This document shows, one piece after another, positions 34,439 through 48,240 of a stretch of DNA of 64,000 nt. The stretch spans positions 7,081,396-7,145,395 of the forward strand of contig NC_063051.1 in NCBI RefSeq assembly GCF_018812025.1, written 5' to 3'. This DNA is from Megalobrama amblycephala (taxonomy: Eukaryota > Chordata > Actinopteri > Cypriniformes > Xenocyprididae). Position 1 is the stretch's first letter, and the number at the start of each line of letters is the position of its first letter. The translations under genes and the position numbers were made by a program. The notes under the pieces were generated by a model, which ran no database searches, had not been told where the DNA came from, and saw nothing but the letters and a program-made list of their open reading frames with translations.

Positions 34439-35590
34439 CCTTAAAAAGGCAGTAAGTGTTTGTGTGTGTCCTCTGATGTCACTTAAACTTGACCTAGTGA
34501 CTACAGCACCCCAAACTGCACTACAACATTTTTTAAAAAAATAAATAAAATCTAAAAACTTTATTAAAAAAAAAATTTGGGGCTAAGCCCAAAACTGCAC
34601 CTCCTCAAGAGAAGAACTGAAGTAAATTCAGCTGGAATAGAAAATGACCAACTACCTATGAAGATCCGCACACATATTGACTTATACCAAATGGAAGGCA
34701 TTATGAATTAGTGATTTGGAATGGAATTCTGACTGGGACTTACAGATCACAGTACCGGTGCTCAGAAAAATTCTTTGGATAATGTACATATAAAAAACGC
34801 TGCAGTCCAAACAACTAATATTATCATGTGGTTTCACAATCCCACATTTTGGCCCAGATATCTCTGGAATGTACATTTGTTGTTTTCAGGTATGATTTTG
34901 TCTTATTGTACATGCCAGATGCTTTTGTACAGTATAAATATGTTTAAGTAAATTATTCTTACCTTTGTGTGCAAGTATTTGTAACAGAGTTGAATCACAA
35001 CAAACTGGTGCTATTTCACTCACATTTACTTTGAGAAGACTTGAATAACAGAAGCACAGTAACAGAATATTCAACTTTGAACCTGAAAAAAGAGAGAACC
35101 TAAAGGAAGGGATCCAGTTTGAAAAAATCCTGTCAACAGCGCCTTATTCAGTGTGTGTCTGTACACTCTGGTTTTGAGATGCACATTAAATTGTATTTGT
35201 GTTGGATATTGGGAATGACACTATGTTTGGTTTTATTTGTGCCCAAATTTGTCATTGTATGTTGCTAGAAATGATTGTGATGATGGGTTGTTTTTTTTTA
35301 GTACAATGCTTTGTGAAATGCCTGTATTTATCAGATGAATGAAATTTGTAATATAACATTTTTAAGGAAGGAACTTGTTTAATTTCTTGTTTTTCACCTT
35401 ACCTGCTTGCACAGCTTCATTCATTAATATTATTCCACACTTAATGTTTCATTACATTGATTTAGATAACAAAACACCAAATTAAGTCGCATAAGAAAAC
35501 ATACTGTTTTGCCATTTATAACCTAACACACTTTATATAAAAAAAGCTCTGCTTTATTTTTCTTTAAATAAAATGCCACGCAGTTTAATA
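34439..35590 (+). other. phc2: phc2 3' UTR with likely poly(A) signal
   Basis: AT-rich sequence without recognisable mobile DNA follows the stop. AATAAA occurs in an A-rich patch near 34,540 and, more convincingly, at 35,567-35,572 in a T-rich setting just before the next gene's upstream region. The exact cleavage site cannot be seen. Confidence 0.6.
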
Positions 35591-36057
35591 TTTTGTTAAT
35601 GACATTTATTCATTTTAAATTACAATAACACACCACTAGGAGGCACACATGTATTTCGTCAAACTTCAAACTATCCTGTCTACATTTTTCAACATTTAAG
35701 ATGACTTTAGAGTGGTCGCCTATCTAACTCGACCCTGATACTAATAAAAACTTGATTTTTCAAAGAAACCCGTCCAAATATGTCATGATTTAAGTCGTGG
35801 TGGGCGTTGAGTACCGAAGAGAGCTTTGCTTGCAGGTCGCCGCACAAAGAATCCCATCTTATAAACTTTTCACTCTAAGTCCCGCCTCCTGTCTCCGCGT
35901 CTCGATTCTCATTGGCCCTTTGCGCCGAAACACTGGCATCTCGTTGGCTGTTTAAGATGTCCGTTTGCGTTCCTTCACAGTAGATGAACTTCGGTGAAGC
36001 CGATCTTCAACAACGGTGCTGCTCGATGAGCGATATTGGAAGCTGATCAAACCTGGC
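35591..36057 (+). promoter_or_regulatory. Compact phc2-cttnbp2nl spacer, probable cttnbp2nl promoter and 5' UTR
   Basis: Between the phc2 poly(A) signal and the cttnbp2nl start lie fewer than 500 bases. 35,881-35,960 holds cccgcctcct and two inverted CCAAT-like words (attggcc near 35,911, gttggct near 35,944). No TATA box stands out. Transcription start positions are not visible. Confidence 0.55.
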
Positions 36058-36072
36058 ATGGCACCCACAACG
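36058..36072 (+). CDS. cttnbp2nl: cttnbp2nl coding exon 1 (MAPTT)
   Basis: Five codons in good start context (ggcATGg) followed by the donor gtgaga. It reads in phase 0 into exon 2. This is the only start consistent with exon 2, which lacks the usual methionine. Confidence 0.7.
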
Positions 36073-39000
36073 GTGAGAATGTTCTCTTTATAACATATGA
36101 CTTAGTATTTATAGAGAAAGAAATGAGCACGAGAGGAAAAGAAAGTATTTTTGCAAAGACAGGATGCAGATTGGATTGCATGAATAGTTTGAATAGTTAA
36201 TACTGATTAGTTTAAAACAACCGACAGAAACTGCTTTAAAAACGCTCAAGAAATCATTAAGCAAGTACACAAATCCTTCTTGAACGGAGTTTGTTATATG
36301 AGCTGTACATAAAAAAGAATAAACTGTTCAAATAGTCGAGACATCGTCGGTTTTTAAAGTAAACAGTAAACTGATTTTTTTTTTTTTGGTAACAGATTTT
36401 TGCTTGTCAGATATGCATAATTGTCTAAGGCTGCGTCTCAAAACGGAGTGTACTGTCTACCTAGGCGGCATTTTTGTGCATCAATAGGCGCGTGCATCAT
36501 TTTTGGGCATCACATCAATCCCAGAAATGAGTCCAGAAATGCTGCACGCACATATCATGCCCAAAACTGCATTCTAGATAGGCAGTACACTAAGTTTGGA
36601 GGAAAAAGAGTATAGTTTTTACAGTATAGTAGGAAAAATTATACATTTTTCATATTATATATATAAAATGTTACAGTATAGTATGAAATAACTCAATATA
36701 TTTAATAAATACAATAAATGTTCAATATAGTATATGCTCAAAATACTATCATTGGGTTTTTATTGTTGTGTATTTTCGAAATCCTTTTAATACAATAATA
36801 ATTTTAAGTGTTTAAATGGTTTAACAGTTAAAAATATTACACTTTATGTATGTAGTCTGTACAGCTGATCACATCAACAGGCAGTTGACATTGGGCCATC
36901 TGTTTTGTAGCTCACAAGCAGCTTGAGGATTAAATTAATTACCCTCTGACATGTCGGGTGAGCTTGGACTCAAACACTGACTGCTTCAGTCTAGCTCCAG
37001 GGAGAAATGCTGGGTAATTTAAGAAGCATTTGGGCCGATGTTGAATGCTGTAGCACCCTTTAATTCAGAGAGGCATGGACACCATTAAAGAGGAAATGCC
37101 AAATTAGTCAACCATGAAGAACACTCGGATAATCCTCAAGTGCACATAAAAGAAAGGTTCTGTAGATGCATACAAGTGTCTAAGAATGTTCTGAGACTTT
37201 TTATCTCCTTTTCCTCATGTCCACATAATGATTCATGCTGAATCACAAGTTTTAGTAAAGAGACATTGGCTTAAACAAAATGAGTCTAGTTAAGAAGTAT
37301 TTTTCACACTTGAAATGACTACACTGTAAAAAAGAATTGTTGGTTTAACTTAAAAAACAAAGTTACTTGGATGTCTTAAAATTTTGAGTTCATTGAAGTT
37401 AAAAATTTGAGTTAATACAACAAAGGCGATTGATTTAATCAACAGAAACTCAAAATATTACATTATCTGAACCACATTAAATATTGAAGTTGATTAGACA
37501 TATAATTTTCCTTTGGGTTTATAAAAGCCAATGTGGAGTTGTGAAATTAGCGCATCTATAAAGTACGGCTTTGCGTAGGAACGCGCTTCAAATTAGCGCT
37601 GTTTGAAATGGCAAACCGCAAAACCATGAAAGCTTTTTTGCATACTCATGGCCTCAGATCTAGTATGCAGTTCCCATTGATGCACAATACATCAAAAGGA
37701 ACCTGACTGCAATTTACAAGGACAACTTTGACAAAAGGTTGCACAACACAGATGAAAGGGAGAATTTGAATTCATTCACTGCAAAGTACTGTAATGCGAT
37801 TTATGGGAGCTCTGACGTGGAAGTCAAGCTTCCAAATTTCAGCTGGAGCACAGTAGCTGGACGTCTTCCGTCTCCGGGCATATTATGTAACACTCAGAGA
37901 CTCCTTCGTGACTTCGTGATGTGGATACTTTGGCTAACCACACAAATCTCAACATGAAGCACCATTAAAAGCAAAGTGGGGTCAGTGCGAAGAAATCGAG
38001 ATTCATGTTTCATAAGATTATTTCAGTTGAGGCTTGCAGCGCAGGGTCAAAGCATTTATGGTGCGCGCAGCTATATGGGAGAGTGAAATTCGATGCTTTT
38101 GAGGTTATCCATGCGCAATTACTGAGTATTTAGAAGTGACTGCTCGGGAAGGAATTTCAGTCAATCTTACCCTACCAACAACAAGTCTCTTTCACTAGCT
38201 GTCTATCAATAGAAAAGTTGTGGAATGCTGTTTTAGCTTTGATGTATGAAAGATGCTTTGACTCATAAGAGTAACTTGGAAAAAATGACCTGCTTTTTTT
38301 CTTTTCCTGTGAACTGCACAGAAAGAAACACAACATGGGAATGGGAGTTTTTTCTGAGATCATAGCTCTGATCTATAGCCATTATGTTCTCAGACAAGCC
38401 TGTTAAAGGGGTAGTTCACCCTAAAATGAAAATTAAGTCATCATTTACTCACCCTGGTGTTGTTGTAATGCTGTATGCCCTTCTTTCATGGACCACAAAA
38501 GGAGAATTTTTTTAAAAATGTCCTGCTCGCGCTTGTCCGTATAATGGCATAGAAAAAAAGCATCAAGCTTTTTTAAAAAAAAAAAACAAATGCAAAAGAA
38601 TCGCAGAATGATCCCATGTGACACATGCCATATATTCCAAGTGTTCTGGGCATATGTTTTTGAAGCAAATCACCTACCCTGCCTTTAAGAGCACGACAGA
38701 AACTAAAATTTTTTACGATTCATACAACAGTTTTTTCAAGTAACCTAGTAATGCGCTTCTTAAAATAATTATGGGGTCAGTAACACTGTGTCTACACCGG
38801 ACGCGAGCAGCACGATGCGACGCTTCAAAAGACAATAGAACCCATAACAATCCGTGATATTGTCTACACTGGATGCGGCGTGACGCTACAATTTCCGACA
38901 GTAAACGGATTCCCCGTTCTATTTCTGACATGCTCCAAGTGCTTTCCAACGGTCGTCTTGTCGCATTCATTGTAGACAGCTTTTAGCTGTTGCGGTGCGA

Positions 39001-42000
39001 CGTGATAAAACCAGAAGATTTTTATTTTATTTTATTTTTGTTATTTTATTTATTATTTTTGAAAGACATTAATACTTTTATTCAGCAAGGATGCATTCAG
39101 TTGCTCAAAAATTACAATAAAGACATTTATAATGTTACAAAAAAAATTTTTTTTAATAAATGATATGTTTCTTGAGCAGCAAATCAGGATCATGTGACAC
39201 TCAAGACTGGAGTAATGATGCTGAAAATTCAGCTTTTCCATCACAAGAATAAATTACATTTTAAAATATATTAAAATAGAGAACATTTATTTTAAATTGT
39301 AATAATATTTCACAATATTACTGTTTTTACTGTATTTTTGATCAAATAAATGCAGGCTTGGGGAGCTTAAGAGACTTTTTTCAAACACATTAAAAAATCA
39401 ACTTTTAAATGGAAGTGTGTGTGACAAATATGCCTGCAAGTTGATTTTTAATGGTACCGGTAACTGAAAACATTTGCATGCTGCATTCATACTCAAAACA
39501 TAAAGAAAAACTATTCAGTGCACTTGTTTAATGTGGGTTTGTCTTGTTTATTTCATTATAATGTGCATTGAATAAGCAGCACACTGTACAATCAAGACAA
39601 GCACATCAAGATTATAGCAGACTGCGGTCATTTGGTCTGCAGATGGGAAGGAAAGGAGAGGATTTGTAGACTTGGATATTGTTGCCTGACTGCATGTTTT
39701 CCAAACAATTTATTCTAAACTTTGCCCTAATGTAGTGTATCGTTCGATGAAAACTTTCATTAGAATCCCTGAATACATTTGAGTATTATTTAGTATTTTT
39801 TCACCCACTCATTTACTCCATGTTTTGTTCTCTTTTCAGGAGGCGAGGCTAAATGTGGAGGCTCTGAGCAAGAGAGACGTGCTGCTGCTCTTCAGTGTTC
39901 TTGAGGGAGAGCTGGAGGCCAGAGACTTTGTCATACAGGCACTCAAGGTTAGTGCAGTCCCTTTAATGCTGATGTAGGACGAGAATGTTTCTATAGTTTC
40001 TTTGTATGCTGCAATCTATGGCAGTATGGCAGCAAATTGCGCTACTCTTGGTTCTTAAAGGAACAGTTCACCCAAAAATGAAGGTTTTATCATTATTTAC
40101 GCAGCTACGTGCCATTTCAAACCCATATGTTTGTGGAAGTTTTGGAGAATCTTCATACAGCTCTTAATTTAGACCAAAAACACCATTAACCCTTTGAGCG
40201 GTACGGTCCCACATATGGGATTTTTATTTCTGTGCCCCTGGGCGTACGGTCCCACATATGGGATTTCGAACGTTCAGCGACGTCACATAACTGCCAGATT
40301 CAAACTGCTCTTTCGCGCTCTGGCTGAGAGACGGACGCGCGCAGCTCTTGTCATATATCACAACTATGCAGTGTTTTCAGCCACATAATGTTTCTTTTAA
40401 GGTTTCAGACATTTAAATACGCATAACCACCATTAAAACAATATATTTAGAGTTATAAAATACACACTGATGTCAGACATCAGTGGAAGGAGCAATAACA
40501 ATCCATTCATATACAATTTGCCGACATTTATTCATATCAGACACACACATAATGGGCCTAAGTAACTACAAAGTTTACTCTATTATTCTTCCAGTTCACC
40601 AGCCACTTACTTGCATATATTTCGGGAGAAAATGATGAATTCACTTGCTGTAAATCCGACTGACAGGACTCTGCGAACTGCGGGGCAAACTAAGATGGCG
40701 GCGCCCATCTCGCGTTATAGATCAAGATAAAGATCATTTATAAAGGCTTTTAAACGACAAAACACACTCACTTACACATATTTGAGGATCGGAATATCAG
40801 ATAGTTGATAACATGGTAAGCAAGTTTGTGAATATTTTAAATAAACAAGGAAAAACAAAATAATAGCGATCCACCTGTCATACAGTGTTATTGTGGCTGC
40901 GCTCAGCGCTCGTGACAAGCAAGACGCGTCGCTATGGAAACATTAAAGGCAAACGTTCTAAAATAACGGTCGCCTTAAAAAAACTCACTCTGGGGGGACA
41001 GTTAGAATATTTTAAACTCACGCTCGAAAGGGTTAAGAACCATAAAGTGGTCAATACGATCTTTGCCTGTGCATTATATATCCAAGTCTTCTCAAGCTAT
41101 ATGATAGCCTTGTGTGAAGAACAGGTCAATGAACATCACATAAACATAATAAACGAACATAAAAACGGAAAACCATTCGTGTGTAATCATGTAGAATTTA
41201 TTCAGGAGCATCTGGACTTATTTATCCATTCAAGATGTTTAGATGTTCAGCTACTTACAGTGCTGCATGTTTTCCGAGCAGCTGCGTCCCAAGTCATACA
41301 TCAGTCACATACATCGCTTATGATCTTGTGGTGTGTGTTCCTTGGGGAGTTCCCTTCATCCTGATACATACTGCGGCACTTCAATGAGAGCTGAAACATC
41401 TCAAACAAATATATAAACAAGTTACATATGATCAATACTAATAAATCAGCACTTCAATAATGATATGCCTCAATTATTGTCTGTTGACAGTCAGTAGTTC
41501 GCTGTCAAACAGGTTTAACAGACTAGATACACAGGAGAGACATTATAGCTGTATCACTCAATGAAATCCAGATGTCTGTCTGGTTCATAGCTCAATCGTG
41601 CACGCTAGCATATTAACGCTAACATCCTGTTAGTGTATTAAACATCAGTGTACAGTTTATCTATGGCAAAGCTCAGTTTATTTTAGATATGTAAAGGCTA
41701 AACATTTATAACTTTAGCCTTTGTATAACTTGTCCTTAAGCTAGAAATAATGCTATTGGCTACGGAGAGTTCTTGGTTAGCTGTGCAACAAACATCTCAC
41801 ATGTTTTTGGGAAAGTTGCCGAGAACCTACACTCAAATAAATGCCATAGGGATTGATATTTGATCATGCCTGCCGTTTGTTGTGCTTCCTGCCTGAACTT
41901 AAGTGTTTCCAATTCAACTGCATTCTCGAGTTATTTTCAATACAACATTCATCGACCTTTAAAGGCACAATATGTAAGATATTTGGATTAAAATATCCAA

Positions 42001-43387
42001 AAACCACTAGAACTGTGTAATATATTTTGTTTATACTGTGTATATTTTGTATTTCGCTCCAGCAGCCTCGTTCCGCTCCCACAGCACTCGGCAATGCTCT
42101 GCTTCATACTACAGTAACGTTAATATAATCTCATCCACGAACATGATTTCTGCCCGAGTCCCGTCTGATTCTTTTCCACTGGCTGTGAGGTGAAGACGAC
42201 AACTCCAATGATTCCGCACTCAATCTCGGCGTCATCAAGCTACGTCTTTGTTTTGAATAGGCGACCTCTAGCGGCGAAAAATTACATATTGTGCCTTTAA
42301 AATCTTTAATACATTAGCTCATCCATGAATATGATTTCTGCCTGAGTCTCATAGGATTCTTTTCCACCAGCTGTAGACATGAAGACAAGACCTCCCATGA
42401 TTCCACGAAATAAAGGCATCATCAAGCTATGCCTTTGTTTTGAATAAGCGACCTCTAGAGGCGAAAACTACATAGTGTGCCTTTAATTAGAGCCGACTGG
42501 GTCCCATCTTACCTTGCTTTTCCATCAGACTCTCTTCTGTTTAAATTTTATTTATTTTTTTTTTTCTGTGAGACTCCTACTACATTCCAGCACTGTTGCT
42601 GGGCCCCATCCACACTTCTGGTGGACACGCAGCTCAGCAGACAGAACTCAACTTTTGTGCGATACAGCCAGATTAAACATCTTAAGGCTCACTTTAGCAA
42701 AACAAATCTGCTACATTTTTTTATTTTTTTATTTAAAAAAAAAAAGTACTTTAGAATACCATATAAATAAATACCATAGTATGTAAATATATAGCAATCC
42801 AGTACTATTATATTGGTGAAACTCACAAAACTGTTAAGAACGTTAAGAACCAATTTATATTTTAGTCAAAAGTATGCAAATTATGGTCACACTTTATATT
42901 AGATGTCCTTAACTACTATGTACTTACATCAAAAAATAAGTACAATGTATTTATTGTGTTCATATTGTATTTCAAAACACTTTTGCTGCTATTGAGGTGG
43001 GGATATGGGTAAGGTTAGGGACAGGTTTGGTGGTATGGGTAGGTTTAAGGGTGAGTTTAGCTGTAAGGGAAGGGTCAACAGTAATTATAGATGTAATTAC
43101 AGAAATTAATTACAGCTGTAAATACATGCAGGTATTTTTAAAATATATAAAAACATGTATGTACACAATAAGTGCATTGTATCAAATGATTCAATTAAAT
43201 GTTAGTACATAGTAAAGACACCTAATATAAAGTGGGACCCCAATTATATAAAGTGGATCTACTTATTTGTCAATTTAGGAATGACTCAGAATCAGCCAGA
43301 CAGTGAACAAGCCAACTTCCCTTTTGAGCAAATGATTCAATTAAATGTTAGTACATAGTAAAGACACCTAATATAAAGTGGGACTCA

Positions 43388-43423
<36 letters not shown>

Positions 43424-44423
43424 GGATCTACTTATTTGGCAATTTAGGAATGACTCAGAATCAGCCAGACAGTGAGCAAGACAACTTCCCTTTTGAGCAT
43501 CTGCGTCAGTACAAACGGCAATAGTCTGGGCTCCTGGTCAAGCCTTGTTTTATTCCAAAATACACTTTGAATGTTATTTGTTCTCTGCACAAACATGTCA
43601 AACATTATTATGCACATTTCCTGTTGTCTAGTATCAGCTTTAAATTTTATTTTAGTGCCATTGGTTCATCTGATCATTGTTAGCATGGTAATAAAATTCA
43701 GCATCTGTGCTCTCAGATCATGTTTTTTTGCGGTAAAGCTGCATGGAAGGCTGCACAGATATTATCTGCTGCATTCCTGTTCTTGAAAGCATTGGACTGA
43801 GGCTATGTGAGCATCACAAAGAGTAGATTTTGGGTATTAACCATTCTTTTAATCACTTTTAAGGGACTTCTTAAGTAGATAGCATATATTTAAGCCAACT
43901 GCATATTTCTTTTAAAACTCTTTGTGGTTTTTAGGGGCGATGTTCTGGCATGCTGGGATTACAATCTCTGTCACTCATTGCTTGCTTTGAATGAGGTCAT
44001 TAAGGCATGACTTTTCTGCTCTGACTCTCTCACACACATAAACGCATGACAAATGTCCCTTATACATTTGGTCTAAAGAAAAAGGGAAAAATCAGGAGGG
44101 CAGAAATCACATCACAACAGCTTATAACTTCATTAGCCATGCTAATCGTACATACAAACGCTATTCATTATTTCCTTGTGGTGTTTTCTGTGAAAAAAAT
44201 AAAAGTGGAACTAAATAGTATTTTGCTCAAATAATCGTTTCCATACTTATTTATCTCCCTTAGAAACTATTGACTTTTGAGGGAAAACTTGAAAACATTT
44301 CATGACTAAAAAGTAAATAGTTTTAAATAGTTAGACTTTGTGTTCCAGAATGAATGCCCTCCACATGTCCATCTTAAAGTTTAAAGTAAGTTTTATGCAT
44401 CTTCTCAAAATTTCAAAAATGGC

Positions 44424-44493
<70 letters not shown>

Positions 44494-44694
44494 ATTTATT
44501 TATTCATTTATTTTATATTTTTGTCATTTGAGGAGCTAGCATGGAGGATTTTGGGAGTGTATGTAGCAGATACCAAAAGTATCTCACTGGTGTCAGTAGG
44601 TTGTTTACCTTTATCCCCTGGTCTCTTTAATTTTCTTAGTGAAGATACTCTGTATGTTATCTTTCTCTATCAGATAGACACTCTCTCTCACACA

Positions 44695-44746
<52 letters not shown>

Positions 44747-44842
44747 AAGGTTGTTTGAAGGCACCAGACTGGCTGACTTATCTTAAGTCATTAGTAAGGT
44801 TAATCTTCCCAAGGCCCCCATAATTGCTCAAGCTTTTAGCCT

Positions 44843-44910
<68 letters not shown>

Positions 44911-46427
44911 TTGAAAGCATCATAAATATAGAATGGAAAGTAGACATCCATTAACTTGACAAACAAAAGATTTTGCATACAGAACAGCTGTTGTGTATTT
45001 GGGTGATTTGGATCTTACATTATCTAGTATTCAAGTAAATAGCTTGAATACAGTACTTTCAAGTCCCTTTATTTCATTTTAGATTTTGTGTCAGATTTTT
45101 ATTGCCAAATGGAAGAATATTAAAACAAGAAATATATAATAATCTATAATAATATATATAGAATACACTAATATATATCAGAGTGTTGTGAATCAAAGTA
45201 CAGCAACGACACATTGTCTTTTAAATATTTAAAGCCCAGGAAATTATTCATTTTAGGACTAGATTAAATTCAACTTTTAGTCTGATACTTCTTTTCAAAC
45301 ATCTAATACTTGATGTTTGTGTTGGGCTTATTTTTTTGTGTGTGTGTGTGTAAACCAGAAGAATGTCCAATATAACGAAGAGTGGCTATGGAATTCTGCA
45401 TCTTGTGAGATTTTGTTTACAAGGCCGATTGTTTATCTGTCACAATAATAATCTGAAAATCTCAGCTGAAAGTAACTACAAACATCTCGCTGTGCATGTT
45501 GTGAGTGGGTTGTGGATGTGCGTGGCTAGAATACAGGTCTCAGTACCATTTTGCCTTTGTTTTCTTGTTTTGTTTTTGACTTTCTTTAAAAAAAAAAAAA
45601 AAGGCAATTATTTTAGTCTGACCTGTGTAATGTTGCAATCACTTTTGACTTCTCTTTTCCCAACTTCTTTTTTTCTTTTCTTACTATCAATTTAAATAAA
45701 AGCGGTTAAATAAGATTTTATTTGTTATATAACAGCTCCTAGATGGTTATCTTCAAGATGTCTACTTCAGAAACGCCTTTCCTTACTTTTTTTTTTTCCT
45801 TCATTTTTTCTTTTTTCCATATAATTTACAGGATGTTTTCTAAAACAGGGAATTTAGCCCTTCGATTTGCCCACTAACTTCCAATATGTTTCAGTAGGGA
45901 ATGTGTCACATCTGGAAAGAAAATTGCATTCATCAAAGACAAATGACATTCATCTTTGAAGCTGCTGTGTGTATTTTTTACAGTATTAAAATGGTTTTTA
46001 AAGCCCCAAGCTTTCATTAAAGTATTGGTGGTAATGTCACCCACAGTCCTCATATTCTCCTATGTTTTGTTAAACATCTTCAGCAGGACAAAAACACAGC
46101 TTTTACTCCCTTTCTACCTCACCCCTTCTGCTTCAGAGACTGAAAAACACTCATTGTATCACGTCTGCACGGCACATTTATCTGTTCCAGCATCAGCACC
46201 ACAGAGGTTCACAAAGAATCAAAGTGTACACTTACGTACCACATTCATCATGGCTACTGTGTGAGTTTCCGATAATCCTGTTTCTGTAAGTCGAATCTTA
46301 GAACTGTCTCAAATGGCAAGGCTTTATGTTGCTGAACTTGAGTAAACCATTAAAACACACAAATACTCTCACATACACTTACCAGATGGACATGCATGTT
46401 ACAACTTGAATCTGTCAATCTGAGAGC

Positions 46428-46514
<87 letters not shown>

Positions 46515-48202
46515 CACCGTATATATCATGACATGCTGAAAACGGTCCTAAAAACTTTTAAATTTTTGTTTTCCCCATGGAATTTAACAGTTTAAAAGGT
46601 CATTGCAACTGTTTATTGCAATTGCAAATTTATCTCTCACAATTCTGACTTTTTTCAAGTTATAAAGTCCAATTCTGAGGGAAAAAAGACTAACTTTTTG
46701 ATATAAACTTGCAATTCTGAGAAAAAGTCAGAATTGCGTGATATAAAATCGCAATTGCAAGTTATAAAGTCAGAATCGCAATTCTGACTTTATAATACAC
46801 AATTGCGACTTTATATCACGCAATTCTGACTTTATAACTTGCAATTGTGAGAAAAAAATCAGAATTGTGAGAAGAAGAAAAAAATCGCAATTACCTTTTT
46901 AATTTTTTATTCAATGGCAGAAACAAGCATCCTTAGAATACAGCTTTGTGACTGGTAATAATTATTTCTGGTAGGTAATTTTTCATCCTCCACTGGCAGG
47001 TGTGGAAAAACATTAATGTTGGACCCTGAGTGTGTGTTTAGATGCATATCCATCTGTGTGTCTTTACCCCTCCTCCTGACATTAATTTTCATACCTCTAT
47101 TCCCTATAGACATCTAGTCATTTTTCAACAGCTCCCACTCCCACAGCTTTCAGCTTGAATCACGAAACATGCCATGTCATTCCAAGCTACCCTGAAGGAG
47201 GTGGAGTATTTCATCCCTCTTTTCTTCTTACGTGTAAGCTCCAACCCCTTTTGTTACAACCATAAGTACGGTGTAACACAGAACACTCTAGCATCCACCT
47301 AGCAACAGCCCAGAACACCCTAGCAACTACCCAGAACATCATAGCACCCCAAAGGTCCCGATACACCTCGAGCAAAATCAAAGAACAAACTGGCATGATG
47401 TCATTTTGAAAAGAAAATCAGGCCAAAACGAAGTTAGTTTGGAGTTCAAAACAGCTTGCCAAAGTAAACTTTCCAGAAATATTCACTCCAACTTCAACCT
47501 TCATTGACTGTGGCGATGATGTAATAGATAGGTGTGGCTCTGAGGCTCTGCCTTCTTTGATGTGGAAATCTTCTCTGGTTTATTTCTTCTGTTCAGTCCA
47601 TTGTGGTCAGACGTCTGCGAGTAAACATGAATACACCGGAGAGCCGCTTTATAGTTTAATCCCATGTAGCCAATCACAGACATATCTGTTGAGTGTGTGA
47701 ACACAATGGCCAATCAGAGGTGTTTAAGAATCCACTCAACAGCGCTCAACATCGCTGGTATCCTCACATTTTTCAAATTTCAGTACCGACTTGGTACCGA
47801 AGCTGGTACTTTTGACAACCCTTGCCTTTATGCAGTAATGTCCGGGTAACCCTGGGTAACTTTTGCAAAAATTATTTTGTTTTTGTAGTTGGTCTGGTAT
47901 TGTCAACATTACTTGAACCCTGTAATATAAGACTCTTCCTAGCTATCAGTGACTCTCTCTTCACTGTTCAACAGTTCTGTTCCTTTTCCTTGTGTTTTTT
48001 TTTTTTTTTTTCTGGGTCAAATGAGCCCTTTTAGTTCAGTCATTTCAGGAGGTATTGAATTACTCCAGCTGGAACTTTTTTTGGTGTCCCATTCACTGCA
48101 TTGACCCTACCTAGACTGAAGCAATTGTTTTCATCCCTATATGGACCCCTTACTTGACCTCTTACTTAAAACAGCAAACACAGAGAGCTGAACACACACT
48201 TA

Positions 48203-48240
<38 letters not shown>

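Noticed and set aside
34439..34560. Early poly(A) site from AATAAA near 34,540
   Set aside because: It lies in an A-rich patch directly after the stop; the signal at 35,567 is better placed, though alternative use cannot be excluded.
40885..41364. 159-residue ORF in cttnbp2nl intron 2
   Set aside because: It runs from inside the piggyBac-like MITE into adjacent repeat DNA and resembles no protein family.
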